The notes beneath the pieces are model-generated. The model was given only the letters and a program-made list of their open reading frames with translations, was not told the origin of the DNA and made no database searches. DNA of 64,000 bases from Thiomicrorhabdus sp965603495 (GTDB taxonomy: Bacteria > Pseudomonadota > Gammaproteobacteria > Thiomicrospirales > Thiomicrospiraceae), in assembly GCA_965603495.1 (NCBI GenBank), contig CBFDDF010000001.1, positions 620,001 through 684,000 of the forward strand. Direction: 5' to 3'. Of the stretch, positions 40,234-49,207 are shown piece after piece; within the stretch, counting starts at the first letter, position 1; each line of letters starts with the position of its first letter. The position numbers and the translations under genes are program-made.

Positions 40234-41592
40234 TTACAATAAAACGACCGTCGCCAAGCCTAAGAAGACAAAAAATCCCAGGGAATCCGTGACGGTCGTT
40301 AGCATTAGACCAGAAGCCAGCGCTGGGTCAATTTTCATACGCTGAAGTATTAATGGAATCATGGCGCCTGCAAAAGCCGCAGCAAATAGGTTAATCATCA
40401 TTGCCGTGGCAAAAATGGCGCTGAGCGCCCAGTCTTGGAACCAAAGTTGAACGCCTATGGCTGTCAGTACTGCCCAGATTAATCCATTTAATAAACCAAC
40501 GGTTGTCTCTTTGATTAGTAGTGAACGACTGTTACTTTTAGCTAATTTACCCGTGGCTAAGGCGCGAATCACAATCGTAGACGTTTGCGTGCCAGCAATG
40601 CCTCCCATGCTAGCAATAATGGGCATCAAGATAGCAAGCGCTACTAATTTTTCGATTGAGGCGTCAAATAAGCCAATGACCATAGAGGCAAATACTGCTG
40701 TGAGTAAATTGATGCCAAGCCAAAAAGTTCGACGTTGAGCAGAGCGCGTTGCAGGTGCGAATATATCGTCATCTTCATCTAGACCGGCACTCGCCATTTG
40801 AGCGTGTTCGGCTTCTTCTCGAATGATATCGACCACGTCATCAATGGTAATACGGCCTAATATTTTATTGTTTTCATCGACAACTGCTGCAGAGATCAAA
40901 TCGTTTTTTTCAAAAGTGTGTGCAACGTATTTAGCAGGTAAGTGTGCTCGCATGACGGGGGTTTCGGTGTCGAGTACTTCTTGAACGAGCATGTCTTCAT
41001 CATGCACCAATAAACTGGTGAGTTTAAGTGTGCCGACATAATGATCATTACGGTCTCTAACAAAAAGTTCCGCCGTAGAGTCGGGCAGTTGACCTAATTT
41101 CCTTAGATAACGCAGTACAACGTCTAGTGTGATGTCGGCACGAATGGAGACGAAATCAGTACTCATCAAGCCGCCCGCAGTATCTTCAGGATAGGCTAAA
41201 GCTGTTTCGACTGCAGTTCTGTCTTCTTTGTCCAGAGAGTCAAGTAATGCCTTTTGACCGGGAGCATCCAGCGATTGTGCAATATCGGCGATGTCATCGG
41301 TTTCAAGATCTTCTGCAATGGAGGCGATTTCATGAGATTGCAGTGTTTCGAGTAGTCGAGCTCTTACTTCATCGTTGGTATGAGTTAGTATCTCCCCTTG
41401 CTGTTCAGAATTTAGACTTTGCCAAAGAATTCCACGCTCTTTAGGTGGGGTGGATTCTAAAAGTTCAGCAATTTCTTCGGCAACGAGTAAAGAAAGTAGC
41501 GCTGATATTTGCTTGGAGTGCTGTCCCTTAACCGCTTCAAGTAACTGTCCGGTGAGTTTGGCTTTATCAATATCAGTCTCTGTTTTTGCCAT
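40234..41592 (-). CDS. mgtE: Magnesium transporter MgtE
   Basis: A 452-aa Mg2+ channel/transporter. The cytoplasmic N domain (residues about 30-130, helical repeats) contains LDSLDKEDRTAVETALAYPE. Two CBS domains (about 140-260) have GRITIDDVVDIIREEAEH, where acidic residues sense Mg2+. Five C-terminal helices carry GGIAGTQTSTIVIRALATG and the pore motif MLTTVTDSLGFFVFLGLAT. The usual GGNAGTQ reads GGIAGTQ. Single gene. Confidence 0.95.
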   Translation of the reverse strand: MAKTETDIDKAKLTGQLLEAVKGQHSKQISALLSLLVAEEIAELLESTPPKERGILWQSLNSEQQGEILTHTNDEVRARLLETLQSHEIASIAEDLETDDIADIAQSLDAPGQKALLDSLDKEDRTAVETALAYPEDTAGGLMSTDFVSIRADITLDVVLRYLRKLGQLPDSTAELFVRDRNDHYVGTLKLTSLLVHDEDMLVQEVLDTETPVMRAHLPAKYVAHTFEKNDLISAAVVDENNKILGRITIDDVVDIIREEAEHAQMASAGLDEDDDIFAPATRSAQRRTFWLGINLLTAVFASMVIGLFDASIEKLVALAILMPIIASMGGIAGTQTSTIVIRALATGKLAKSNSRSLLIKETTVGLLNGLIWAVLTAIGVQLWFQDWALSAIFATAMMINLFAAAFAGAMIPLILQRMKIDPALASGLMLTTVTDSLGFFVFLGLATVVLL

Positions 41593-41784
41593 GTTTATGC
41601 CTTTACTCAGCGAAGAACTGTTTAAAATTAAATGATTGATAGTGGGTGCTACGGGATTTTTAAGTATTGTATCAGGAGAAAAGCACTAAAAGATAAATGA
41701 GTAGGTCGTTTTGGCTTGAATTAGGTGATATTTTTTTAAAGATGGTACTGGATTTTAATGATGGCGGTTGGCAAGAAACTAAAA

Positions 41785-41837
41785 CGCCTTATTCACTTTA
41801 AACTAGATTTGGGCTTTAGTCTAAAGCAGATAAGGCG
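41785..41837 (-). terminator. Probable terminator after hpf
   Basis: CGCCTTAT (41785-41792) pairs with ATAAGGCG (41830-41837), with CTTTA/TAAAG inside. On the minus strand TTTTAGTTT follows. It lies 48 bp past the hpf stop. Confidence 0.6.
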
Positions 41838-41884
41838 ATAAATGACTCAACTAGGTGCTAAGTCATTGCTGGCAACAATGGTTG

Positions 41885-42220
41885 TTATGCTTCTTCTTCA
41901 ACAGCCATGTTTTTAACACCACCAGATTTTTTGTTATGATCGCTCACTTTTTCTTTGTGCTTGATGATTTGGCGATCTAACTTGTCCACTAGGCCATCGA
42001 TTGATGCATACATATCTTCAGTTATACTTTGAGCGAATAAATCTCCACCTGAAACATGAACATTAGCTTCCGCTTTTTGACCCTGCTTTTCAACCGTCAA
42101 AATAACGTGTACATTTGTGACATGATCAAAGTGACGCTCTAATTTTATCATTTTTTCTGAAACGTAAGTACGAAGAGGTTCTGTTACATCAATGTGGTGG
42201 CCAGTAATGTTAATTTGCAT
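41885..42220 (-). CDS. hpf: Ribosome hibernation promoting factor (short HPF)
   Basis: A 111-aa HPF/RaiA-family protein that binds the 30S A/P sites and promotes 100S or inactive 70S ribosomes. It has NITGHHIDVTEPLRTYVSEK, then KLERHFDHVTNVHVIL and AEANVHVSGGDLFAQSITEDMYASIDGLVDKLD (split by strands). There is no C-terminal dimerisation domain, so it is the short form. It is normally downstream of rpoN; here it follows lptB after a 292-bp gap and probably has its own promoter. Confidence 0.94.
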   Translation of the reverse strand: MQINITGHHIDVTEPLRTYVSEKMIKLERHFDHVTNVHVILTVEKQGQKAEANVHVSGGDLFAQSITEDMYASIDGLVDKLDRQIIKHKEKVSDHNKKSGGVKNMAVEEEA

Positions 42221-42512
42221 AGTATCGCTCCTTTAATTGTTTTGTGTGCGAGGTGGATAAGTCTATTTTATTGAGGAAAAATGAGTTTTTTCTCGATAAG
42301 TTATTGTTTGAAATCCATCTGAAATTCCAGTATACCATCCTAATAAAAAAAAGGCAGACTTGACTTTTGGATAAAAAATGCTAATTAAAATCAAGTGAAG
42401 GTCGTATGATTTTAGTCAAGTATTTGAAGGGTTTAACGCGATGGGTTTGAAAAACAGAATTAAGATTTTGCTTGCTCGCAAGTTCATAATATGAGCTGTT
42501 ATTAGCTTCTCT

Positions 42513-43235
42513 TTACTTAAAGTCTTCACCAAGATAAACACGTTTTACTTCGGAGTGCGCCAGAATCTCATCAGGTGTGCCAGCGGCTAAGATTGTTCCA
42601 GCATGCAAAATATAAGCATGGTCACACACTCCTAAAATCTCACGGACATTATGGTCGGTGATTAACACGCCAATGCCCTTGTCTTTGAGGTGGAGGATAA
42701 TACTTTGAATATCTTTGACAGAAATGGGGTCGACCCCCGCAAAAGGTTCATCCAGTAGAATAAAACGAGGCTCCATGGCTAGAGCTCGGGCAATTTCAAC
42801 CCGACGTCGCTCTCCGCCTGAAAGGGCTTGTCCTGGTTGATCTAATATGTGGCCAATTTGTAAATCATCAATTAGATTCTCAAATATGACATTACGTTGA
42901 TCTTTGGAAAGCTCTGGACGCATCTCTAAAATAGCCATGATGTTTTCAGTGACGGTGAGTTTGCGAAATACAGACGCTTCTTGTGGTAGGTAGCCAATGC
43001 CAAGTTTCGCACGTTTGTGAATTGGAAGGGCGCTGATCTCTTGGTCATCTAGAAATAACTCACCCTTATCATTATCCACTAATCCAGTCATCATATAAAA
43101 AGTGGTGGTTTTACCTGCACCGTTAGGGCCTAGTAAGCCGACTACTTGACCACTATAGACATCAATATCGACAGAGGTGACTACTTGTCTTTTTTTATAG
43201 CTTTTCGCTAAACCACGGGCATAAAAATGTGACAT
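42513..43235 (-). CDS. lptB: LPS export ATPase LptB
   Basis: A 240-aa ABC ATPase driving LPS extraction by LptFG. Walker A GPNGAGKTT, Q-loop GYLPQEASVFRKLTV, signature LSGGERRRVEIARAL and Walker B FILLDEPFAGVDP are intact. The VFRKLTV coupling region is typical of LptB. Last gene of the kdsC-lptCAB operon; 9 bp downstream of lptA. Confidence 0.97.
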   Translation of the reverse strand: MSHFYARGLAKSYKKRQVVTSVDIDVYSGQVVGLLGPNGAGKTTTFYMMTGLVDNDKGELFLDDQEISALPIHKRAKLGIGYLPQEASVFRKLTVTENIMAILEMRPELSKDQRNVIFENLIDDLQIGHILDQPGQALSGGERRRVEIARALAMEPRFILLDEPFAGVDPISVKDIQSIILHLKDKGIGVLITDHNVREILGVCDHAYILHAGTILAAGTPDEILAHSEVKRVYLGEDFK

Positions 43236-43244
43236 CGTTGGTCC

Positions 43245-43817
43245 TTATGGCTCAATCGTAGGAGGGGTAGATTTATTTTTTGGTGTAGCAGGTGGTGCAG
43301 GATTAAAAGTGACCGAGATACGGCCTTTTTCCTGTTCCGTGCCCTGCGCTTTTAGGGTCTGATTGCTCATGTCATAAAATAACTTAGGCCCTTTAATCAT
43401 ATGTTTCCCAGGTTGTTCAACTTGCGCTTTACCGATTAATAGGATGGTTTTGTTAAGGGCGTTATATTCAATGGTACTGGCTTGGCCTTTCAACCAGGCC
43501 TGGTCAACTTGGCTAAAGCGCTGAAAGCTTGCCGGCTTGCCGCTCGCTTTAACGGTTTGCAATTGACTGTTGGGGTGTCGAACGGTAATGAGTTCGCCTT
43601 TCAAGGTCATGCTGCCTTGAGTCACTACGACATCGCCCTTGTAAACACTAATGCCTTGCTTTTCTTGCGCGTCAAGGCTATTGGCGCTTATTTTAACCGG
43701 TTGTTCTTCATCAGGCGTATTGGGTGTGGCAGGTTGAGCGTAGCCTATGCTACTGGTGGCCAAAAAGCAGATAAATAGAATGCTTTGTAAATGAGTGTTG
43801 ATTTGCTGCATATTCAT
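43245..43817 (-). CDS. lptA: Periplasmic LPS bridge protein LptA
   Basis: A 190-aa secreted OstA-like beta-jellyroll protein that forms the periplasmic LPS bridge. The signal peptide ends near SSIGYAQ. Repeats typical of the fold are visible: VKISANSLDAQEKQGISVYK, GDVVVTQGSMTLKGELITV and KGQASTIEYNALNKTILLIG. It carries a 12-bp palindrome copy encoding QAW rather than PGLV. A Pro-rich C-terminal tail (NPAPPATPKNKSTPPT) is unusual in length. Confidence 0.92.
   Translation of the reverse strand: MNMQQINTHLQSILFICFLATSSIGYAQPATPNTPDEEQPVKISANSLDAQEKQGISVYKGDVVVTQGSMTLKGELITVRHPNSQLQTVKASGKPASFQRFSQVDQAWLKGQASTIEYNALNKTILLIGKAQVEQPGKHMIKGPKLFYDMSNQTLKAQGTEQEKGRISVTFNPAPPATPKNKSTPPTIEP
43493..43504. 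repeat. 12-bp palindrome ACCAGGCCTGGT, copy 7
   Basis: Exact copy within lptA, in a different reading frame from the other genic copies (codes for DQAWL). Confidence 0.95.
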
Positions 43818-43868
43818 GTGACCTTAGTGGGAGACTTCTCACTTCTATTTAGAGGGCGTCTCTTTAAG

Positions 43869-44468
43869 TTATTTGTTTAGGTGGTAAGTCCCTTGAACTT
43901 CAGAGAGAAAGTGATACTCACCGGTCTCTAAATTAGCTTTCAGTCCTGTCGCAGTCATCTTGCTATTTGGTTGCGTTATGGTGACCTTAGCGTCGGTATG
44001 AAGTTCACTGTTGTTTGCATTATAAGTGATGTATTCAGTGCTCAGCGTGCTATTTTGGGTTTTGTTATCTATCGTTGTGTTAGCCGAGGAGGGGTCAATG
44101 GTGGTTTGTTTAATGATAACATCGCCAGATAATCGAATACTTTCATCATTAGATGTTTGGCCTTGCTGGCTTTTAATAATCACTAAACGGTCAGTTTGCG
44201 TGTGCGTTATGACTGGATTGGTAAAGTCACTCTGTTTAGTGGCTTCCTGGTAACGCAATGTTTCGGTTTGCAGCGTAGTTTGTTGGTTGAGTTCGTTGCG
44301 ATTTATTTTCCACGTTGTGCTTTGTGAAGATTGCCAGCTATAGCTGTTTTCAAGGGTAGGGATGTTTTTAGGTGTTTTCTGTTGCGAGTCTTGTTGCTCA
44401 GTAATCCACAAGGCGAGTACCGCCAGGCCTATGCTGTAAAGGATGATACGTACTCTGGATAACTGCAT
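43869..44468 (-). CDS. lptC: LPS export protein LptC
   Basis: A 199-aa single-pass inner-membrane protein passing LPS from LptFG to LptA. The N-terminal anchor is RIILYSIGLAVLALWI. The periplasmic part has LptC/YrbK-type strand repeats (STEYITYNANNSELHTDAKV) and ends with TGLKANLETGEYHFLSEVQG, a typical LptC terminus. Sequence is divergent, so the call rests partly on its place between kdsC and lptA. Confidence 0.85.
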   Translation of the reverse strand: MQLSRVRIILYSIGLAVLALWITEQQDSQQKTPKNIPTLENSYSWQSSQSTTWKINRNELNQQTTLQTETLRYQEATKQSDFTNPVITHTQTDRLVIIKSQQGQTSNDESIRLSGDVIIKQTTIDPSSANTTIDNKTQNSTLSTEYITYNANNSELHTDAKVTITQPNSKMTATGLKANLETGEYHFLSEVQGTYHLNK

Positions 44469-44526
44469 CGTGCTACCTGCTGTTCGAGCGCTGAGAGTTT
44501 AGTTTAACCTAAGAACTTTGGCTTAT

Positions 44527-45075
44527 TTAGGTTAAGTCTCTTAAAAAAAAGTCCATGTGTTGCTGCCAGAGATCTTGTGAGCGCATAATGATTTCACACA
44601 CTTCTCGTACACAACCTTCTCCACCTTTATAAGGCGATATGTAATCCACTCTGGATTTGACTTCGTCGTCACCATTCGCTGGTGTCACCGCCAGGCCGAT
44701 ACGCATCAAGATAGGCAGGTCAAGAATATCATCTCCAATGTAAGCGATTTCATCAAGCGATAATCCCAATTCATCCACCAGTTTCAAAAAGGTTGGTAGC
44801 TTATCAGGAACGCCTTGGTAGACATGCTTAACCTTTAGGTCTTGCATACGGTTAGTGACCAGTTGAGATTTTCGACCGGTAATGATGCCTATCTCAATTC
44901 CGCTCTTTTGCAGCAATACCATGCCGTGGCCATCGCGTGTGTTAAAGGCTTTGCTCTCGATACCGTCATCACTGTAAATCAGCATATTATTGGTCATGAC
45001 ACCGTCGACATCCAGAATCAGCAGTTTGATTTTTTTAGCTTTGTTCGCGATGTTTTCTGGGATGTTCATGTCCAC
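44527..45075 (-). CDS. kdsC: KDO-8-phosphate phosphatase KdsC
   Basis: A 182-aa HAD phosphatase hydrolysing KDO-8-phosphate to KDO for LPS core. HAD motif I LLILDVDGVMT, motif II in GIITGRKS, and the DDxxD-type end IGDDILDLPILMRIGLAVTP are present. C0-type short HAD of tetrameric KdsC length. Starts 26 bp after the CaCA exchanger. The usual kdsD isomerase between them is absent here. Confidence 0.93.
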   Translation of the reverse strand: MDMNIPENIANKAKKIKLLILDVDGVMTNNMLIYSDDGIESKAFNTRDGHGMVLLQKSGIEIGIITGRKSQLVTNRMQDLKVKHVYQGVPDKLPTFLKLVDELGLSLDEIAYIGDDILDLPILMRIGLAVTPANGDDEVKSRVDYISPYKGGEGCVREVCEIIMRSQDLWQQHMDFFLRDLT

Positions 45076-45100
45076 TCCTTTAAAGAGGCCGTTTGGTTTA

Positions 45101-46105
45101 CTATGCGTGGGTTGAACGCAGATATAAGACGACTAAATATGCCACAAAGCCAAAGGTAAGTAAAAGCCCTTTTGGTTTATTGATAACAGCTCGACCTTTT
45201 CTAGGTAGGGCAAACAGTAGCATGAGCAGTGTAAAGCCAAGCATGACAGGCATATCAATCAATAGTATGTCGCTCTCTAAAACTGATGGTGCGAGCAGTG
45301 CTGGAACGGCTAAAACCGCTAAGATATTGAACATGTTAGATCCAATAATGTTACCAATCATTAGGTCGGCTTCGTTTTTACGCGCGGAGGCGATGGCTGC
45401 TGCTAACTCAGGTAAGCTCGTACCGATGGCGATAATAGTCAGTCCGATGACGACTTCAGAAATTTCAAAAGCGATGGCGATTTCAACGGCACCCCATACC
45501 ATCATTTTGGCGCTGGCCATCAAAATCAATAGCCCACCCACCACGAAGACAATGCTTTTTTTCATGCTGAGTTCAGGCATGGTATCGACTTCTTGAATGG
45601 TTTCACTGGCCAAGGGATCTGATGGGTTAATTGCCTTATTGGCTTTAATCATCCAGGTCATGGCTAGTATTAATGTAACCACTAAAATTATGCCGTCTAT
45701 GATGCCTAGCTCCCCGTCTAAAACCAGTGCATAAGCTCCAAAAGAGATGGCTAATAGTATGGGGAGTTCACGTTTTAGAATAGAGGATTTAACAATGATC
45801 GGGCTGAGAATGGCTGCGACACCGAGCACGAGAGCGATATTGGCAATGTTAGAGCCAACTGCATTACCGATCGCTAGTCCAGGGCTATTGTCCAGAGAGG
45901 CTAAGGTAGCCACTAATATTTCTGGCATGGAGGTTCCGAAGCCGAGGACGACAACCCCGATGACTAAAGGCGAAATAGCCAGGTGGATAGATACGCTGGC
46001 TGCACCATCGATAAAAATATCTGAGCTCCAAACTAATAGCGCTAAACCTATTAATAAAGCAATGCTTGGTAGGAGTAATGTAGTCGTCATAATTGCCGTA
46101 TTCAA
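45101..46105 (-). CDS. CaCA-family sodium/calcium exchanger (YrbG-like)
   Basis: A 334-aa antiporter with two inverted five-helix halves. Each alpha repeat has its signature: GFGTSMPEILVATLAS...GNAVGSNIANI and AIGTSLPELAAAIASA...GNIIGSNMFNI. These glutamates and asparagines coordinate Ca2+ and Na+ in the family. YrbG in E. coli heads the same kdsD-kdsC-lpt locus, and this gene heads the operon here too. Its exact ion is not established. Confidence 0.92.
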   Translation of the reverse strand: MNTAIMTTTLLLPSIALLIGLALLVWSSDIFIDGAASVSIHLAISPLVIGVVVLGFGTSMPEILVATLASLDNSPGLAIGNAVGSNIANIALVLGVAAILSPIIVKSSILKRELPILLAISFGAYALVLDGELGIIDGIILVVTLILAMTWMIKANKAINPSDPLASETIQEVDTMPELSMKKSIVFVVGGLLILMASAKMMVWGAVEIAIAFEISEVVIGLTIIAIGTSLPELAAAIASARKNEADLMIGNIIGSNMFNILAVLAVPALLAPSVLESDILLIDMPVMLGFTLLMLLFALPRKGRAVINKPKGLLLTFGFVAYLVVLYLRSTHA

Positions 46106-46324
46106 TGTCTTTAAAATGGGGCGTCATTATAACGGAAACTAACAGGCAAATAAATATTATTGATGAGTCTCTGTGGGTTAAATGATCGATATAGTCAGTT
46201 GTTATGTGCTTCGCATAAAGCAGGCGAAAACTTTAAATTCACTTAAAAAGGCTTTTTAGCTGTAAATTGTGTGGACTAAAGATAAAATACGACTTTACTG
46301 AGATTTTATATAGGTTTTGAATCG

Positions 46325-46969
46325 TTGGAAAATCTTCAAATAGGGACCTATGGTTGGCAGCATGATAGCTGGTTAGGCGAATTTTACCCAGAAGACCTGC
46401 CGGTCGATTGGCAGCTAGATTATTTTAGCAATGCTTTTCGAGTGGTATTAGTACCCCAGTCTGTCTGGTCGGACTGGAATGAAGTCGATCTTCAAACGGT
46501 TGATGAGGCTGTTGAAGCGCCGTTCTATTTCTACTTTGCAGTTGAGTCTGGTTGGGATAGTTTTGATACTGTACTTTTACCACAGATAGAAAAGATTGTT
46601 GGGGTTTTAAAGTCGCAAGCTGCGGGTGTCGTCGTCTTGACTGAAGATCTCTTTAATCAAACTGAATTGGCTGGCTTGCCAGTCACCTTGGTGTCGAAAC
46701 AGCAAAAATTGCCTGGTTGGTGTTGGCAATATCAAGGCCTTTGGATGTCTGGTCAACCTTTAGCTTATCTCTCGGAGTTGCCCACGGATTCTAAGGCGCA
46801 AGTGCAGATCCTTAAGGACTTTATGCAAAGTCTCTCGCTTGAGGCAAGTTCTAAGGCTTCAGTAGCTGTTTTAGAGTCTCAAGGGGTTCCTTGTATTGTC
46901 GGCGGTGAAAAGATTGATATGCAGCAGGTGGCTAATCTTAAAACAATCGGTGAATTTTTAGGGTTTTAA
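46325..46969 (+). CDS. DUF72-family protein, short
   Basis: A 214-aa protein related to DUF72 (YecE-like TIM-barrel fold). The N-terminus LQIGTYGWQHDSWLGEFYPE fits the family's IGTxGWxYxxWxGxFYP signature. The rest is divergent and shorter than usual (about 240-300 aa), with no clear later DUF72 blocks. TTG at 46325 is the only start close to the signature. It stands alone before mlaF, and function is unknown for the family. Confidence 0.72.
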   Translation: MENLQIGTYGWQHDSWLGEFYPEDLPVDWQLDYFSNAFRVVLVPQSVWSDWNEVDLQTVDEAVEAPFYFYFAVESGWDSFDTVLLPQIEKIVGVLKSQAAGVVVLTEDLFNQTELAGLPVTLVSKQQKLPGWCWQYQGLWMSGQPLAYLSELPTDSKAQVQILKDFMQSLSLEASSKASVAVLESQGVPCIVGGEKIDMQQVANLKTIGEFLGF

Positions 46970-47057
46970 CGAGTTCGACCTTAATATTGTCTTGCTTAGA
47001 CGACAGAGATGCTTAAAAGAAATGGAAATTGATTTGGATGAAAATCGGGTAAGGGAT

Positions 47058-47882
47058 ATGGAAAAGACGGAAACGTTAATTGAAATAAAGAACCTGTGCT
47101 TTTCACGCGGGAATCGCAAGATATTTGACGATATTACCCTCTCTATCCCTAAGGGCAAGATAACGGGGATTATGGGGCCAAGTGGTAGTGGTAAGACGAC
47201 CTTGCTAAAATTGATTGCCGGACAATTAACGCCTGACGCTGGTGAGATTTGGGTAGAAGGTCAGAATATTCATGCTTTATCGCGTAAAAAAATCTATGAG
47301 CTAAGACGCAAGATGGGCATGTTGTTCCAAAGTGGTGCTTTATTGACCGATTTGAATGTCTTCGATAATATCGCGTTTCCATTAAGAGAGCATACTAAAC
47401 TTCCGGAAGAGTTGATTTATGCCTTAGTGCTGATGAAATTACAGGCGGTTGGTTTAAGGGGCGCTAAATTCTTAATGCCTTCTGAGCTGTCCGGTGGAAT
47501 GTCTCGACGAGTGGCTTTGGCGAGGGGTATTGCGCTTGATCCGGAAATGATTTTTTATGATGAGCCTTTTGTCGGTCAAGACCCCATCACTAAAGGGGTG
47601 CTTGTTGAACTGATTCATAAGCTGAATGACAGCCTGGGGCTCACCAGTGTCATTGTCTCGCACGATGTTGATGAAGTACTTTCGATTGCCGATTATGTCT
47701 GTGTTATTTCGGAAGGTAAAATGATTGCTCAGGGCACAAAAGAAGACTTGTTAAAGGAGTCGACAGGTTATGTAAACCAATTTATCAATGGTTTACCTGA
47801 TGGTCCTGTACCGTTCCATTTTCCGAATCTACCTTATGTCGAAGACGTAGCGTTATACGGTCAGGCCAGGGGAGATAAATGA
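47058..47882 (+). CDS. mlaF: Phospholipid transport ATPase MlaF
   Basis: A 275-aa ABC ATPase of the Mla system, which moves phospholipids between outer and inner membranes. Walker A GPSGSGKTT, GMLFQSGALLTDLNVFDNIAFP (Mla-type Q-loop), signature LSGGMSRRVALARG and Walker B FYDEPFVGQDP are present. The C-terminal FINGLPDGPVPFHFP is an MlaF signature. ATG at 47058 aligns with known MlaF starts; ATG 47022 or TTG 46992 would add an N-terminus without counterpart. The stop overlaps mlaE by 4 bp. Confidence 0.94.
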   Translation: MEKTETLIEIKNLCFSRGNRKIFDDITLSIPKGKITGIMGPSGSGKTTLLKLIAGQLTPDAGEIWVEGQNIHALSRKKIYELRRKMGMLFQSGALLTDLNVFDNIAFPLREHTKLPEELIYALVLMKLQAVGLRGAKFLMPSELSGGMSRRVALARGIALDPEMIFYDEPFVGQDPITKGVLVELIHKLNDSLGLTSVIVSHDVDEVLSIADYVCVISEGKMIAQGTKEDLLKESTGYVNQFINGLPDGPVPFHFPNLPYVEDVALYGQARGDK

Positions 47883-48667
47883 TGTCACGATTTGTTGGTT
47901 TTGTGCAATCCGTTGGTGCGGATGTCATAGCGGGCCTGGCTACTTTTGGTCGAGGATCGCTGTTTATCGTTTCTGTATTGTTCGCCACACCCCGAGCGAT
48001 ATTACGTTTGGATCTATTACTTAAACAAATTTATGTAGCCGGCGTGCTCTCTCTGCCGATTATTTTAACAGCGGGACTGTTTGTCGGTATGGTGCTCAGC
48101 TTGCAGGGTTACAATGTCTTGGTTGACTATAACTCTGAAGAGGCAGTGGGAACCATGACGGCTTTGTCTCTATTAAGAGAGTTGGGCCCGGTGGTTGCGG
48201 CGCTATTGTTTGCTGGTCGAGCTGGCTCGGCATTAACGGCAGAGATTGGTTTAATGCGTTCAACCGAACAAATATCAGCCTTGGAAATGATGGCGGTTGA
48301 TCCGTTAAAATTCATTTATGCGCCACGCTTTTTGGCAGCTATTATCTCTCTACCATTGTTGGCGTTATTGTTTACCGGTTTAGGTATTGTTGGTGGATAT
48401 CTGGTTTCTGTCGGCTGGTTAGGTGTGGATGAAGGCGCGTTTTGGTCACAGATGCATAGCCATGTCGATTGGCATGACGATGTTATGAATGGCATTATTA
48501 AGTCGATTGCCTTTGCGGTTTTGGTTGCCATGGTTGCACTTTTCCAAGGCTTTAATGCGGTGCCGACTTCTGAGGGTGTGAGTAGCGCGACCACGAAAAC
48601 AGTGGTGCACTCTTCTTTAGGTGTACTTGGTTTGGACTTTATCCTAACGTCTTTGATGTTTAACTGA
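47879..48667 (+). CDS. mlaE: Phospholipid transport permease MlaE
   Basis: A 262-aa inner-membrane permease of the MlaE family with about five helices: LPIILTAGLFVGMVLSLQGY, LRELGPVVAALLFAGRAGSA (coupling region), EIGLMRSTEQISALEMMAVDP and the C-terminal VVHSSLGVLGLDFILTSLMF. Start overlaps mlaF (ATGA). Two adjacent ATG codons are possible starts. Confidence 0.95.
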   Translation: MMSRFVGFVQSVGADVIAGLATFGRGSLFIVSVLFATPRAILRLDLLLKQIYVAGVLSLPIILTAGLFVGMVLSLQGYNVLVDYNSEEAVGTMTALSLLRELGPVVAALLFAGRAGSALTAEIGLMRSTEQISALEMMAVDPLKFIYAPRFLAAIISLPLLALLFTGLGIVGGYLVSVGWLGVDEGAFWSQMHSHVDWHDDVMNGIIKSIAFAVLVAMVALFQGFNAVPTSEGVSSATTKTVVHSSLGVLGLDFILTSLMFN

Positions 48668-48740
48668 TTAAGTTGCTTTTACAAAATTCGAATAAAATGT
48701 TCTATAACGGAACGGTTAACTGAAATAAGGTTTTAGAGAA

Positions 48741-49205
48741 ATGAAAAAACAAACCAAAATTGAAATATGGGTCGGAATCTTTGTTTTGATGAGTATTGTT
48801 GCTTTGGCTGGGATTGCCTTGCAGGTGAGTAACTTTACGGGTTGGAAAGAGCAACCCTCTTATCAAGTGACCGCTTTGTTTGATAATATTGGCGGCTTGA
48901 AAGTACGTGCGCCCGTGAAGCTGAGTGGTGTGGTCATTGGTCGAATTACGGCGATCGGCGTGGATCCAGTTTCATTTAAAGCCAAGGTTGAGATGCAAAT
49001 TGATAAAGCCTTTAATTTACTGCCATCCGATTCATCCGCCTCGATTTTAACCTCGGGCTTGTTGGGGGATCAATATATCGGTCTGGATCCTGGAGGGGAA
49101 GAGGAAGTTCTAGCGGAAGGCTCGCAATTTGAACTGACACAGTCTGCGCTGGTATTGGAAGAATTGATTGGTCAGTTTTTAGTTAAATTCAGTGAGGCCA
49201 AATAG
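48741..49205 (+). CDS. mlaD: Phospholipid-binding MCE protein MlaD
   Basis: A 154-aa protein with one N-terminal anchor helix (EIWVGIFVLMSIVALAGIAL) and one MCE domain: YQVTALFDNIGGLKVRAPVKLSGVVIGRI (split by strands), then SILTSGLLGDQYIGLDPGG. It forms the hexameric periplasmic ring on MlaE. Somewhat shorter at the C-terminus than E. coli MlaD. Confidence 0.95.
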   Translation: MKKQTKIEIWVGIFVLMSIVALAGIALQVSNFTGWKEQPSYQVTALFDNIGGLKVRAPVKLSGVVIGRITAIGVDPVSFKAKVEMQIDKAFNLLPSDSSASILTSGLLGDQYIGLDPGGEEEVLAEGSQFELTQSALVLEELIGQFLVKFSEAK

Positions 49206-49207
49206 GC

